64,000 nucleotides of DNA from Sphingobium sp. AP50 (GCF_900109095.1 NZ_FNYZ01000001.1:930001-994000), one strand, 5' to 3'. Counted from the first letter of the stretch, positions 17,937 through 27,010 are shown. Notes: generated by a model from the sequence alone, not told the origin. Numbers and translations are program-made.

Positions 17937-19289
17937 GTGACCGCTAACCGCCCTCTCGCTGTCGTCATCCTTGCCGCCGGGCAGGGCACGCGCATGAAAT
18001 CTGCCCTGCACAAGGTGCTGCACCCGATTGCCGGGCGGCCGATGCTGCTGCACCTGCTGGCGAGCGTGGCCGAACTGGCGCCCGAGCGGCAGGTGGTCGT
18101 GGTCGGCGCGGGGCGCGAGCAGGTGGAGAAGGCGGTGGCCGGCACTGGCGCGATCGTCGCGGTGCAGGAACAGCAACTGGGCACCGGCCATGCAGTGGCG
18201 CAGGCGCATGATGCGCTGGCGGGTTTTGCGGGCGATGTGCTGATCCTCTATGGCGACGTGCCGCTGGTGAGCGCGGCCACGATGCGGGCGATGCTGGATC
18301 GCCTCAGCCGGGGCGACGAGCCGCGCGCGGTGGTGCTGGGTTTCCGCCCTGACGATGCCGCCGCCTATGGCCGGATCATCGCCGACGGGCAGAGCATCAT
18401 CGGGAAGATGGTCGAGTATAAGGACGCGAGCGAGGATGAGCGGGCCGTCACCCTGTGCAATAGCGGGCTGATGGCCGTGCGGTCGACCGACCTGTTCGTG
18501 TTGCTGGACCAGATTGGCAACAATAATGCGGCGGGTGAATATTATCTGCCCGATATCGTCATGCTGCCTGGCGGCACGAGCGCTGTGATCGAGACGGAAG
18601 CGTGGGAAGTGGCGGGCGTGAACAGCCGGATCGAACTGGCGGGCGTGGAATCCATGTGGCAGGCGCGCCGTCGGATTGATGCGATGCGCGAGGGCGTGAC
18701 TCTGGTGGCGCCGGAAACGGTGTTCTTCGCGCATGATACAGTGCTGGGCCGCGATGTGGTGGTGGAGCCGAATGTCGTGTTCGGGCCGGGCGTGAGTGTG
18801 GCAGACAATGTCGTCATCCACGCCTTTTCCCATCTGGAGGGCGCGACGATTGCGAGCGGCGCGGATATCGGTCCCTATGCGCGGCTGCGGCCGGGCGCGG
18901 ATATCGGACCCAAGGCCAAGGTCGGCAATTTTGTCGAGATCAAGAAGGCGACGCTGGGTGAGGGCGCGAAGGTCAATCACCTGTCCTATATCGGCGACGC
19001 GAGCGTGGGGGCGGGGACCAATATCGGCGCCGGCACCATCACCTGCAATTATGACGGCTATTTCAAATATAAGACGGAGATTGGCGCGGGGGCCTTCATC
19101 GGTTCCAACAGTGCGCTGGTCGCTCCCGCGAAGATCGGCGACGGGGCGATCGTGGCGGCGGGCAGCGTGGTGACGCGGCCGGTGGAAGCGGATTCGCTCT
19201 GTCTCGTTCGGCCGGAGCAGGTCGGCAAGGTCGGCTGGGCGGCCGCTTTCCGCGCGCGGATGCAGGCGAAGAAGAATGCGAAGGGATAG
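17937..19289 (+). CDS. glmU: Bifunctional N-acetylglucosamine-1-phosphate uridyltransferase / glucosamine-1-phosphate acetyltransferase
   Basis: A 450-residue cytoplasmic enzyme doing the last two steps to UDP-GlcNAc. The N-terminal pyrophosphorylase domain carries LAAGQGTRMKS (12-22) and YGDVPL; the C-terminal half is a left-handed beta helix of hexapeptide repeats (from about residue 265) with the acetyltransferase NHLSYIGD and NIGAGTITCNYDG motifs. I start at the GTG giving VTANRPLAVV, which yields exactly the normal length; the open frame upstream runs over the divergent gph promoter. A family C repeat follows the stop. Confidence 0.96.
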   Translation: MTANRPLAVVILAAGQGTRMKSALHKVLHPIAGRPMLLHLLASVAELAPERQVVVVGAGREQVEKAVAGTGAIVAVQEQQLGTGHAVAQAHDALAGFAGDVLILYGDVPLVSAATMRAMLDRLSRGDEPRAVVLGFRPDDAAAYGRIIADGQSIIGKMVEYKDASEDERAVTLCNSGLMAVRSTDLFVLLDQIGNNNAAGEYYLPDIVMLPGGTSAVIETEAWEVAGVNSRIELAGVESMWQARRRIDAMREGVTLVAPETVFFAHDTVLGRDVVVEPNVVFGPGVSVADNVVIHAFSHLEGATIASGADIGPYARLRPGADIGPKAKVGNFVEIKKATLGEGAKVNHLSYIGDASVGAGTNIGAGTITCNYDGYFKYKTEIGAGAFIGSNSALVAPAKIGDGAIVAAGSVVTRPVEADSLCLVRPEQVGKVGWAAAFRARMQAKKNAKG

Positions 19290-19298
19290 GGCCGCCTT

Positions 19299-19394
19299 CG
19301 CCCTCACCCTGATCGGCGCCTTCGCGCCTCTTTCCCTCTCCCGGCGGGAGAGGGAAGGGGCCTGCCGCCGCAGGCGGTGGGAAGGGTGAGGGCG
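19299..19394. repeat. Palindromic repeat, family C copy 1, reaching into the next gene
   Basis: Outer arms CGCCCTCACCCT (19299-19310) and AGGGTGAGGGCG (19383-19394) enclose an 11-bp stem TTCCCTCTCCC/GGGAGAGGGAA (19332-19342, 19346-19356) and a CCTGC/GCAGG stem (19361-19374). The right arm includes the likely start codon of the metallophosphoesterase gene. Confidence 0.8.
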
Positions 19395-20267
19395 AGGAGC
19401 GGCGCAGGCGGTCGGCGCATCCGCAACATTCTGCTTTCCCTTCTCGCACTGTGTCTTTGCATCGTCGGTTTTCTGGGCTGGCTGCTCCACAATGCGGGGG
19501 CCATGCCGATCGTGCAGCGGGCAGAGATCGTGCTGCCTTTTCCCGCCGATGCCCCCGCCAGGCCGCTGACCGTCGCGCTGCTGACCGACACGCATTTATC
19601 GGGGCCGGATAACAGCCCGGAGCGGATGCGCCGGATCGTGGCGCAGATCAACGGGCTGAAGCCTGACCTCATCTTGCTGGGCGGCGATTATATCGGCGAT
19701 GACAAGGGCGGGGCGACCTATGATGCGCGGGCGAGCATCGCACCCTTTGCCGGGCTGCGCGCGCCGATGGGCGTGGTCGCGGTGCTGGGCAATCATGACA
19801 GCCGCAGCAAGCTCAATCGACGGGCGCTGAACGGGCCGGACTGGCAGGCGGCCTTTGCGCGCATGGGCATCACCCTGTTGCAGGATGGCGCGGTGCGGCG
19901 CGGGCCGCTGGCGATCGGCGGGCTGAAGGACATCTATACGCGCAAGATCGACATGGCAGGCACGCTGGCGGCAATGGCGAAGATCGGCGGCGCGCCGGTC
20001 ATCCTGTCACATGGGCCGGACGTTTTTCCGCTGCTGCCGGACAAGGCTTCGCTGACGCTGGTCGGCCATACCCATTGCGGGCAGGTCGCCATGCCTTTCA
20101 TCGGCGCCATCTATGTGCCGTCAAAATATGGCACCCGCTATGCCTGTGGCCTGTATCGCGATGGCGACAAGGCGATGATCGTCGCAGGCGGGGTGGGCAC
20201 CAGCGGCCTGCCGTTCCGCATGTTCGCGCCGCCGACAATCTGGCTGATCACCATTCGGCCTCGGTGA
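19386..20267 (+). CDS. Membrane-anchored metallophosphoesterase (YaeI-like)
   Basis: About 293 residues: one N-terminal membrane segment (NILLSLLALCLCIVGFLGW) and a calcineurin-like phosphoesterase domain. Metal ligands appear in order in LLTDTHL, GGDYIGD, LGNHDS, LSHGPD and GHTHCGQ, the pattern of YaeI-type phosphodiesterases that act at the cell surface. No ATG lies before the membrane segment, so translation probably begins at a GTG (giving VRARSGAGG) within the right arm of a palindromic repeat; a GTG three codons earlier is possible. Substrate unknown; lipid-linked phosphodiesters are plausible. Confidence 0.85.
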   Translation: MRARSGAGGRRIRNILLSLLALCLCIVGFLGWLLHNAGAMPIVQRAEIVLPFPADAPARPLTVALLTDTHLSGPDNSPERMRRIVAQINGLKPDLILLGGDYIGDDKGGATYDARASIAPFAGLRAPMGVVAVLGNHDSRSKLNRRALNGPDWQAAFARMGITLLQDGAVRRGPLAIGGLKDIYTRKIDMAGTLAAMAKIGGAPVILSHGPDVFPLLPDKASLTLVGHTHCGQVAMPFIGAIYVPSKYGTRYACGLYRDGDKAMIVAGGVGTSGLPFRMFAPPTIWLITIRPR

Positions 20268-20275
20268 GCGCCGCG

Positions 20276-21292
20276 CTATGATGGCGTCTGGATCAGCGTG
20301 ATCGGGATGCCGTCATGATAGGGCAGGGTGGCGACCATACGGCCGGGCAGAGCCAGTCGCATGGATGGCGGCACGCGCCGCAGATCATCGTCGGATACGC
20401 TTGTCGCGACATAGGCTGGCGGATCGAAGCGGATTCCGTGGGAAGGATAGCCAATGCCTTCCCACCGTTTGCGGATGAAATCGAGCAATGCGCCGTCGTC
20501 GCTGTCGTCCGGCTGATCGAATGGCTCGCCCAGATAGAAAATCGCAAGTGCCGTGGCGGCATCGCAATCCGGGCGGCTGACAATCCAGTGCAACGGAATG
20601 GTGCCTTGATCCCAGTTCCATTGCAAAGCGGCATCATGCCAGCGATCGGGATCGCCCTGCTTCAGCCAGTCGGCATAGCGCACCAGTTGCGGCGCCGCTT
20701 TACCCCATAATAGCGTGTTGGCAGCCCAATAATCCAGCCGTTCCTCCGGGTCCGTCAGCATTGAAAGCTGCGTCGCTACCGCGCGTTGGTGATCATGGCG
20801 TGCCTGATTTTCGGCTGCCTGAAGACGCTCTTTCGTCCGTCGGGCCGCAATTTGTTCCGCAAGGGCGTTCGTCGCCTGCCAGATGTCTGGATAGGTATCG
20901 CGAAGCCAGCCATAGCGCAGCATCGTGATCTGCACGATCTGGTTACGATCGCCAAGGTCGATCAGAAGTTCCAGCCCGTCATTCAGGCAGGGAATGTGAT
21001 AGCGGCTGCGGCCACTGGTCGAACGCCATCCCGGAATCGTGCGAGCATTCTTGAACAGCCGGGATATGGCGCGGAAATTTTCGCCCATCTTCAGGCCAAG
21101 AATGGGAATATCGTCCGGAAAATCGGAGCGGTATTCGATAGCGAAAACACGCTCATCTTGTGCGCCGACATGCCAAGGCAAATCTTTGGAACCTCCGTTG
21201 GTGCCGGCGGCCTGTAGTCGAACCCGGGCGTCTGCCACACGCATGCCAGGACGCAGAGAGGCGATGGCTTGGAAGGCGATGCGATCTGTCAT
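20276..21292 (-). CDS. DUF4274 domain-containing protein
   Basis: A 338-residue protein of unknown function. The C-terminal half (about 185-270) has the DUF4274 pattern: a DPEERLDYWA helix, then LQWNWDQGTIPLHWIV and CDAATALAIFYLG, matching the family NWDdG and CDxxTALxxFy signatures. The N-terminal part (LRPGMRVADARVRLQAAG) resembles small outer-membrane assembly (SmpA-like) beginnings, but I see no signal peptide or lipobox, so this may be chance. It sits head to head with glmS and converges on the metallophosphoesterase. Slightly lower GC than neighbours. Role unknown. Confidence 0.7.
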   Translation of the reverse strand: MTDRIAFQAIASLRPGMRVADARVRLQAAGTNGGSKDLPWHVGAQDERVFAIEYRSDFPDDIPILGLKMGENFRAISRLFKNARTIPGWRSTSGRSRYHIPCLNDGLELLIDLGDRNQIVQITMLRYGWLRDTYPDIWQATNALAEQIAARRTKERLQAAENQARHDHQRAVATQLSMLTDPEERLDYWAANTLLWGKAAPQLVRYADWLKQGDPDRWHDAALQWNWDQGTIPLHWIVSRPDCDAATALAIFYLGEPFDQPDDSDDGALLDFIRKRWEGIGYPSHGIRFDPPAYVATSVSDDDLRRVPPSMRLALPGRMVATLPYHDGIPITLIQTPS

Positions 21293-21441
21293 GCAGAGGG
21301 GTGTCGCAACAGGAGGTGAAAAATGGATGAAATCTTCTTCATCCTGCGGCCATGCCCCTGTTGCACCGCCTTCATTAATGGCATGGCCACGACTTCGCCC
21401 TATAGGGGCGCGATCTCATCTGTTCGGCGGGGCTTTCCTTC

Positions 21442-23265
21442 ATGTGCGGCATCATTGGTATCATTGGCAAGGACGAGGTTGCGGAGCGGCTGGTCGATGG
21501 CCTCAAGCGACTGGAATATCGCGGCTATGACAGCGCCGGGGTCGCCACCATCCATGATGGCGCGATCGAGCGGCGCCGGGCCGAGGGGAAGCTCAACAAT
21601 CTGGTGAAGGAACTGGTGGCGGAGCCGCTGCCCGGCACGACCGGGATCGCCCATACCCGCTGGGCCACCCATGGCGCGCCGACGACCAGCAATGCCCACC
21701 CGCATGCAACCGGCGAAGTGGCGCTGGTGCACAATGGCATTATCGAGAATTTCAAGGCGCTGCGCGAGGAACTGATCGGGCGGGGCCGGGTGTTCGATAG
21801 CCAGACCGATACCGAAGTCGTCGCTCATCTGGTGAGCGAACTGGTGGAGCAGGGCGCCAGCCCCAGGGATGCGGTGCGCCAGGTGCTGCCGCGCCTGCAT
21901 GGCGCCTTTGCGCTGGCGATCGCCTTCCGTAGCCATCCCGACATGCTGATCGGTGCGCGGCTGGGGTCGCCGCTGGTGGTGGGCTATGGCGATGGCGAAA
22001 CCTATCTGGGCTCCGATGCGCTGGCGCTTGCGCCGCTGACGCAGCGTATCGCCTATCTGGACGAAGGCGACTGGGTCGTCATCACGGCCGATGGGGCGGA
22101 GATTTTCGACAAGGATAACAACCCCGTTGAACGCCCGGTGACGATCAGCGGCGTGTCCGGCGCGATGATCGACAAGGGCAATCACCGCCATTTCATGCAG
22201 AAGGAAATTTACGAGCAGCCGGTCGTCGTGGCCCAGACGCTCAAGGCCTATCTGCAACGGATGGACGATCGGGTGTCGTTGCCGATCCCCGATTTCGACC
22301 TGTCGGCTATCCGCCGCGTCACCATCGTCGCCTGCGGCACCAGCTTTTATGCCGGCATGGTCGCGCGCTACTGGTTCGAGCAGTTTGCGCGGGTGCCGGT
22401 GGATTTGGATTTCGCGTCGGAGTTTCGCTATCGCGAACCGGTGATGGAGGAGGGCGGTTTGGCCCTGTTCATCAGCCAGTCGGGCGAAACGGCCGATACG
22501 CTCGCCGCGCTACGCTATGCGCGGGCGCAGGGGCAGAAGATCGCGGTCGTCGTCAACGTCCCCACCAGTTCGATGGCGCGCGAGGCGGACCTGCTGCTGC
22601 CCACCCATGCCGGGCCGGAAATCGGCGTGGCGTCGACGAAGGCGTTTACCTGTCAGTTGGCGGTGCTGGCTGCCCTTGCCGCCAATCTGGCGCGGGCGAA
22701 GGGCAGGTTGAGCGACAAGGACGAGAAGGAGATCGTCCGCCATCTGGCCGAGGCGCCTGCCGCGATCAACGGCGCGTTGGCCTATGACGAGGCGATCGAG
22801 GCGATGGCGCATCATATCGTGCCGGCGCGCGACGTGCTCTATCTGGGCCGGGGCACCGATTATCCGCTGGCGCTGGAAGGGGCGCTCAAGCTCAAGGAAA
22901 TCAGCTATATCCATGCCGAGGGCTATGCCGCGGGCGAGATGAAGCATGGGCCGATCGCGCTGATCGACGAACTGGTGCCGGTGATCTGCATCGCGCCGAG
23001 CGGGCCTTTGTTCGAGAAGACCGTCAGCAATATGCAGGAAGTGCAGGCGCGCGGCGGCAAGGTGGTGCTGATTTCCGACTATGACGGGGTCCAGGCGGCG
23101 GGCGAAGGATGTCTGGCGACGATCACCATGCCCAAGGTCCATCCGCTGATCGCGCCGATGGTCTATGCCGTGCCGGTGCAACTGCTGGCCTATCATGTCG
23201 CGGTGCTGAAGGGCACCGATGTCGACCAGCCGCGCAATCTGGCGAAAAGCGTTACGGTCGAGTGA
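21442..23265 (+). CDS. glmS: Glutamine--fructose-6-phosphate aminotransferase
   Basis: A 607-residue cytoplasmic enzyme that makes glucosamine-6-phosphate, the first step to UDP-GlcNAc. The N-terminal glutaminase starts at the nucleophile Cys2 (MCGIIGIIG) with RLEYRGYDSAG and HTRWATHG; two SIS sugar-isomerase domains follow (CGTSFYAG, ISQSGETADT), and the C-terminus ends LAKSVTVE as in the family. GlmS and glmU lie near each other but are not one operon, since an opposite-strand gene is between them. No glmS ribozyme is seen upstream. Confidence 0.97.
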   Translation: MCGIIGIIGKDEVAERLVDGLKRLEYRGYDSAGVATIHDGAIERRRAEGKLNNLVKELVAEPLPGTTGIAHTRWATHGAPTTSNAHPHATGEVALVHNGIIENFKALREELIGRGRVFDSQTDTEVVAHLVSELVEQGASPRDAVRQVLPRLHGAFALAIAFRSHPDMLIGARLGSPLVVGYGDGETYLGSDALALAPLTQRIAYLDEGDWVVITADGAEIFDKDNNPVERPVTISGVSGAMIDKGNHRHFMQKEIYEQPVVVAQTLKAYLQRMDDRVSLPIPDFDLSAIRRVTIVACGTSFYAGMVARYWFEQFARVPVDLDFASEFRYREPVMEEGGLALFISQSGETADTLAALRYARAQGQKIAVVVNVPTSSMAREADLLLPTHAGPEIGVASTKAFTCQLAVLAALAANLARAKGRLSDKDEKEIVRHLAEAPAAINGALAYDEAIEAMAHHIVPARDVLYLGRGTDYPLALEGALKLKEISYIHAEGYAAGEMKHGPIALIDELVPVICIAPSGPLFEKTVSNMQEVQARGGKVVLISDYDGVQAAGEGCLATITMPKVHPLIAPMVYAVPVQLLAYHVAVLKGTDVDQPRNLAKSVTVE

Positions 23266-23272
23266 AGGAATA

Positions 23273-23298
23273 GGCGGGAGGGGATGGCCCCTCCCGCC
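23273..23298. terminator. Bidirectional hairpin between glmS and the phosphatase gene
   Basis: GGCGGGAGGGG and CCCCTCCCGCC form a perfect 11-bp stem with loop ATGG. It separates two convergent genes only 39 bases apart and can serve both strands; the T-tract is short (ATTTCCC on the plus strand). Confidence 0.65.
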
Positions 23299-23304
23299 AT
23301 TTCC

Positions 23305-24354
23305 CTATTCCGTATAATGGGCGCGTAGCGCAGCGAGTTCGACTTTGGATACGCCGGCTTCCTGCGCCAGATAGGCGTCGACCGATCCCCATTTCTTCTC
23401 GATTTCGTCAAAGGCGAAAGCGAGGAAGGCGGTGCCTTCCGCGGTCTTGAGCGGCTGCGGTTTCGCAGCGGCCGGGTTCTGCTGATAGCGGGCGAACATC
23501 TGCGCCACCGGATCGCCGGCATGGGCGGCCGGATCGATCTTCGGCATTTCCCATTCGGGGCGGCGATAGTCGGTGGAGAGGTGATAGTCGGTCAGGATCA
23601 CGTCGCGCGGCACGCCCAGCGCCGACAGGATCATCGCGGTGACGAAGCCGGTACGATCCTGCCCGGCCGAACAATTATAGGCGATCGCGCCATCCCGGTT
23701 CAGCAGGTCGGCGAACACCAGCTTCAGATGGGGCGCCAGCATGGTCGGCATGGTCCGATAGACGCCTTCGCCATTGCCGGGGTTGTTGCCCTTGAGCAGG
23801 CTGCTCATCGAATAGCCGATCGCCTGATAGGGAACGCCCTCGATCCGGCTGGGAGCCAGAACGCGCTCCTCACTGGATCGCAAGTCGACCAGATGGGCAA
23901 GGCGCAGGCCCTGAATCTGGGTCAGATCGTTCGGCGTCAGCATCGGCTGGCCGCCAGACCGGTAGATCAGGCCCCAGCGGACATGCTTGCCACCGGCCGC
24001 CGGATAGCCGCCAATGTCACGGAAATTCGATCCCTGCTCCAGCGGCAGTAGCCGTTCGGCCACGCGGACCGTCTTGCCGGACTTGCTGTCCCGGATCAGG
24101 AAATAGGGCCGCTCGCCCGGATTGATGCTGACGCTGGCGCGGCCGTCGCGACTGGCCTTCGCCACCAGCGTCATGGCCTTGACCGGGGCATCGACATCGT
24201 CGGACCGGAAGATGTCGACCGGATCGGCATCGGTCCAGCTTAGCGTCGCTTCGCCGGGCGCCGTGCGGCTGACGGTGGGCGCTTCGATCGTGCCGGCCGA
24301 CGCGGCGGTCGCGGCGGCAAGCGAAAGGAGTGGGAGCAGGAACAGACGTTTCAT
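23305..24354 (-). CDS. Exported tyrosine-protein phosphatase (Y_phosphatase3-like)
   Basis: A 349-residue protein with a clear Sec signal peptide (residues 1-20, ending AASA) and a dual-specificity-type phosphatase domain. It has SNFRDIGGY (109-117), VDLRS (156-160, likely general acid) and the P-loop CSAGQDRTG with nucleophile C228 and R234. Such enzymes dephosphorylate phosphotyrosine or phosphoinositides, and some relatives act as phytases. About 85 residues between signal peptide and domain form a beta-rich, fibronectin-like region. It lies downstream of, and on the same strand as, a TonB-dependent receptor gene, perhaps in one unit. Confidence 0.85.
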   Translation of the reverse strand: MKRLFLLPLLSLAAATAASAGTIEAPTVSRTAPGEATLSWTDADPVDIFRSDDVDAPVKAMTLVAKASRDGRASVSINPGERPYFLIRDSKSGKTVRVAERLLPLEQGSNFRDIGGYPAAGGKHVRWGLIYRSGGQPMLTPNDLTQIQGLRLAHLVDLRSSEERVLAPSRIEGVPYQAIGYSMSSLLKGNNPGNGEGVYRTMPTMLAPHLKLVFADLLNRDGAIAYNCSAGQDRTGFVTAMILSALGVPRDVILTDYHLSTDYRRPEWEMPKIDPAAHAGDPVAQMFARYQQNPAAAKPQPLKTAEGTAFLAFAFDEIEKKWGSVDAYLAQEAGVSKVELAALRAHYTE

Positions 24355-24388
24355 GGCGGTATAGTCCGATAGTAATATGGCGTATTAA

Positions 24389-24419
24389 TGACGGGGGTCG
24401 CGTTTATCGACCCCCGTCA
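24389..24419 (-). terminator. Hairpin between TonB-dependent receptor and phosphatase genes
   Basis: TGACGGGGGTCG and CGACCCCCGTCA pair over 12 bp with a 7-nt loop just after the receptor stop. On the minus strand it is followed by TTAATACG, a weak T-tract, so termination may be partial. Confidence 0.5.
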
Positions 24420-24426
24420 CGTTGCG

Positions 24427-26829
24427 TCAGAAGCGGATGTTCATTTCGCCGCCGAAAGTGCGCGGTTCGTTGAAGAAGCCGCTGGTGCCCGATGTGGGGC
24501 TGAGCGATTTGTAGAACATATGCTGTTCGTTGAAGAGGTTGCGCGTCCAGAAGGCGAAGCTCAGCTTCGCGTCGCCATAGCCCAGGTCGATATCGCCGAC
24601 CGAAATGCGGCTGTTGACGATGAACGACTTCTCACCCTTGGGCTGATACACGTTCCCGGCATTGTCCGGTCCCCTGTAGACCGGGTCGTTATTGCCGGCA
24701 TAGAAGCCCGAGTCATAATTGCCGTCGATATGGGCGCGCAGGGTCAGACCATTGAGCGGCAGTTCATAATCCACTGCGCCGCTGGCCGAATATTTGGGCG
24801 TATAGCTCTGGTAGATCGGTACCGCGATGGTGCTGATCACGCCGGCGGCGTTCGGATAGGGGTTCACCGTCGCGGGGATATGGACATATTGATAGGACCA
24901 GCTGCCGGTCATCGTCAGGCCCGTCAGCGGGTTGACCGTCAGCTCCGCTTCCACGCCATGCACGCCGCCGGTGCCGGGGGCATTGATGGTCGACGTGGTT
25001 GTCCGCGTCGTGCGGACGCCGCCCGTTTCATAGGGACGGCTGAAATCGACCTGAATATCCTTATACTCGCCGGCATAGCCCGCAATGTTGAAGCGGGCAT
25101 GATTGTCGAAAAACTCGGTCTTGGCGCCGATTTCGAAGATCGACACGGTTTCCGGATTGAACGCATCATAATTTTGCGATCGGCTATTGGCGCCGCCCGA
25201 CTTGTAGCCGGTGCTCCACTTGCCATAGACATGGACGTCCTTCGACAGGTCGACGGCCAGGTTGACCATCGGGTCGACACGCGACCAGCTGGCGTCCAGC
25301 CCGATCGGGCCGACATTGCCGTCGCGATCGACCGGCGCGGCATTGTTCACGATCGTCAGCGCGCCATGCTTGCTGTCCTTCGACCAGCGCAGGCCGCCGG
25401 TCAGGTGGATCGCGTCGTCCAGCAGATCTGGGGTCCAGGTCGCCTGACCGAACAGGCCATAGCTTTTGGTCTTCACATGGCTTTCGCGGTCGATGGCCTG
25501 CGCGCCGAAATCGATCTGGCGCAGGACATAGGCGGAGCCGTCCGCATTGGTGAACTGGTTGGTGTAGAAGGCCTGCGCATTGTCATGCACCTTCTCCTGA
25601 TAATAGAGCGCGCCGCCGACATATTTGATGCGGCCCACTTCACCGATCGCCTGAAATTCCTGGCTCCACTGGTTCTGATCGAACATGGCCAGGCTGTAAC
25701 GGGCGAACTGTACGCCGGTGAAGCCGCCGGCGGCGTTGGCGGCCAGCGTGGCAGCGGTGGCCGACATGGTGCTGGCGGCAGAGCCATTGTCCCACTGGCT
25801 CTGGCTGAGCTTGCGATAGGAACTGATCGACTTGAAGGTCAGATTGTCGGCCGCTTCCCATTCCATGGTCAGGCGATGGCCGTGCACCTTGCCCACGCTG
25901 GGCTGCATAGGCACGCCGACATTGGCGGTGCCGACGCGATCGGGCTGGATGGTGCCCAGCGCAGCCTGCGTATTAGTGCCCGGCGCCACCAGATTGAGGT
26001 AGAGCGAGGTCGATTCATCCTTCGAAATATCGAAGCTGTAATCGGCGCTGAAGGTGGAGGAGGGGGTCCACAGCGCTTCGGCATGGAAGCCCTGCTTGTC
26101 ATATTGGTTGAAGCCGGCTGCGCCTTCCAGCGGGTTCTTCACCAGCGGATCGCGATGGGCGACAACGCCGTCGACCTTCACCGCAATATTGTTGAAGGCG
26201 GGCAGGTCGAGATGGATTTCGCCCTTATACTGGCCATAATTGCCCATGCCGCCGGTGGCGTTCATGTGGAATTCGCCGGTCGGCTTCTTGGTGGTGATGT
26301 TGACGGCGCCGCCTTCGGTATTGCGGCCGAACAGCGTACCCTGCGGACCTTTCAACACTTCGACATTTTCGATGTCGAACAGGGCGGTGCCCAGACCCTG
26401 GGCGCGGCCCAGATAGACGCCGTCGACATAGACGCCGACGCCCTGATCGCGGGCGGGCTGGTTGCCGTCCGACAGGACGCCGATGCCGCGAATATTCACG
26501 ATCAGCGCCGAGTTGCGCGAATAGAAGGGGGCGACCTTCAGCGAGGGGATGGCGCCATCGCCCAGATCGACCAGCGAGGTCACATGGCGGTTGATCAGGT
26601 CGTCATTGCGCATCACCGAGATGGAGATCGGCGTGACCTGAAGATTTTCCTTCCGCTTCTGCGCGGTGACGACGATTTCGCCTAGGCCGCTGCCGGCATC
26701 ACCCGCGTCGGCGGCTTCGCCCGCAACGGCAGCGGGTGCTTCCTGTGCCGCGACGGCGGCGGTCTGGCAGGATGCCAGAAGGATCAGAGTGTAGGCGGTC
26801 GTTGCCGCCCAGCGGTGCTGGCGCATCAT
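24427..26829 (-). CDS. TonB-dependent outer-membrane receptor
   Basis: An 800-residue outer-membrane transporter driven by TonB. Features in order: signal peptide (about 1-27), an Ala-rich linker, a TonB-box-like start of the plug (EIVVTAQKRKENLQVTPIS), plug domain with VLKGPQGTLFGRN (about residues 161-173), a 22-strand barrel, and the terminal phenylalanine (GEMNIRF) recognised by BamA. The class is typical of sphingomonad receptors for plant or aromatic compounds or iron chelates. No substrate marker is visible; linkage to a secreted phosphatase hints at a phosphorylated nutrient, weakly. Its leader can fold over the ribosome site. Confidence 0.92.
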   Translation of the reverse strand: MMRQHRWAATTAYTLILLASCQTAAVAAQEAPAAVAGEAADAGDAGSGLGEIVVTAQKRKENLQVTPISISVMRNDDLINRHVTSLVDLGDGAIPSLKVAPFYSRNSALIVNIRGIGVLSDGNQPARDQGVGVYVDGVYLGRAQGLGTALFDIENVEVLKGPQGTLFGRNTEGGAVNITTKKPTGEFHMNATGGMGNYGQYKGEIHLDLPAFNNIAVKVDGVVAHRDPLVKNPLEGAAGFNQYDKQGFHAEALWTPSSTFSADYSFDISKDESTSLYLNLVAPGTNTQAALGTIQPDRVGTANVGVPMQPSVGKVHGHRLTMEWEAADNLTFKSISSYRKLSQSQWDNGSAASTMSATAATLAANAAGGFTGVQFARYSLAMFDQNQWSQEFQAIGEVGRIKYVGGALYYQEKVHDNAQAFYTNQFTNADGSAYVLRQIDFGAQAIDRESHVKTKSYGLFGQATWTPDLLDDAIHLTGGLRWSKDSKHGALTIVNNAAPVDRDGNVGPIGLDASWSRVDPMVNLAVDLSKDVHVYGKWSTGYKSGGANSRSQNYDAFNPETVSIFEIGAKTEFFDNHARFNIAGYAGEYKDIQVDFSRPYETGGVRTTRTTTSTINAPGTGGVHGVEAELTVNPLTGLTMTGSWSYQYVHIPATVNPYPNAAGVISTIAVPIYQSYTPKYSASGAVDYELPLNGLTLRAHIDGNYDSGFYAGNNDPVYRGPDNAGNVYQPKGEKSFIVNSRISVGDIDLGYGDAKLSFAFWTRNLFNEQHMFYKSLSPTSGTSGFFNEPRTFGGEMNIRF

Positions 26830-26834
26830 GATAG

Positions 26835-26879
26835 TCCCCCGGATATGGATTGGTCCCGCTTCAGTGCGGGTTCGGGGGA
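26835..26879 (-). promoter_or_regulatory. Leader that can sequester the receptor ribosome binding site
   Basis: Read on the minus strand, UCCCCCG (26879-26873) pairs perfectly with CGGGGGA (26841-26835), and the latter is the Shine-Dalgarno sequence six bases from the receptor ATG. Between them CCCGC and GCGGG form a second 5-bp hairpin. The fold would hide the ribosome site; what would open it is unknown. Confidence 0.45.
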
Positions 26880-26983
26880 GCGGCTAGGCTTCTAATATTT
26901 CGGCTTCGGGAATGTTTGATTTCTGATTTGTGAATTACCTAAATGTAATGCTTCCAAATTGTTACAGATGGCAATGTGAGATG

Positions 26984-27010
26984 GCGCCGCCCGCAAAGCT
27001 GCGGGGGCGC
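26984..27010 (-). terminator. Hairpin downstream of the GNAT-nitrilase gene
   Basis: GCGCC-G-CCCGCA pairs with TGCGGGGGCGC (one bulged G) around AAGC, just past the stop of the minus-strand gene. No T-run follows on that strand, so it may block exonucleases or need Rho. Confidence 0.4.

Noticed and set aside
21293..21441. glmS ribozyme upstream of glmS
   Set aside because: The gap shows no ribozyme-like core, and that ribozyme is typical of Gram-positive bacteria.
24388..26685. 765-codon open frame opposite the TonB-dependent receptor
   Set aside because: It mirrors the receptor gene codon by codon on the other strand, is rich in Gly/Arg/Asp/His with no domain, and has no ribosome site; a high-GC shadow.
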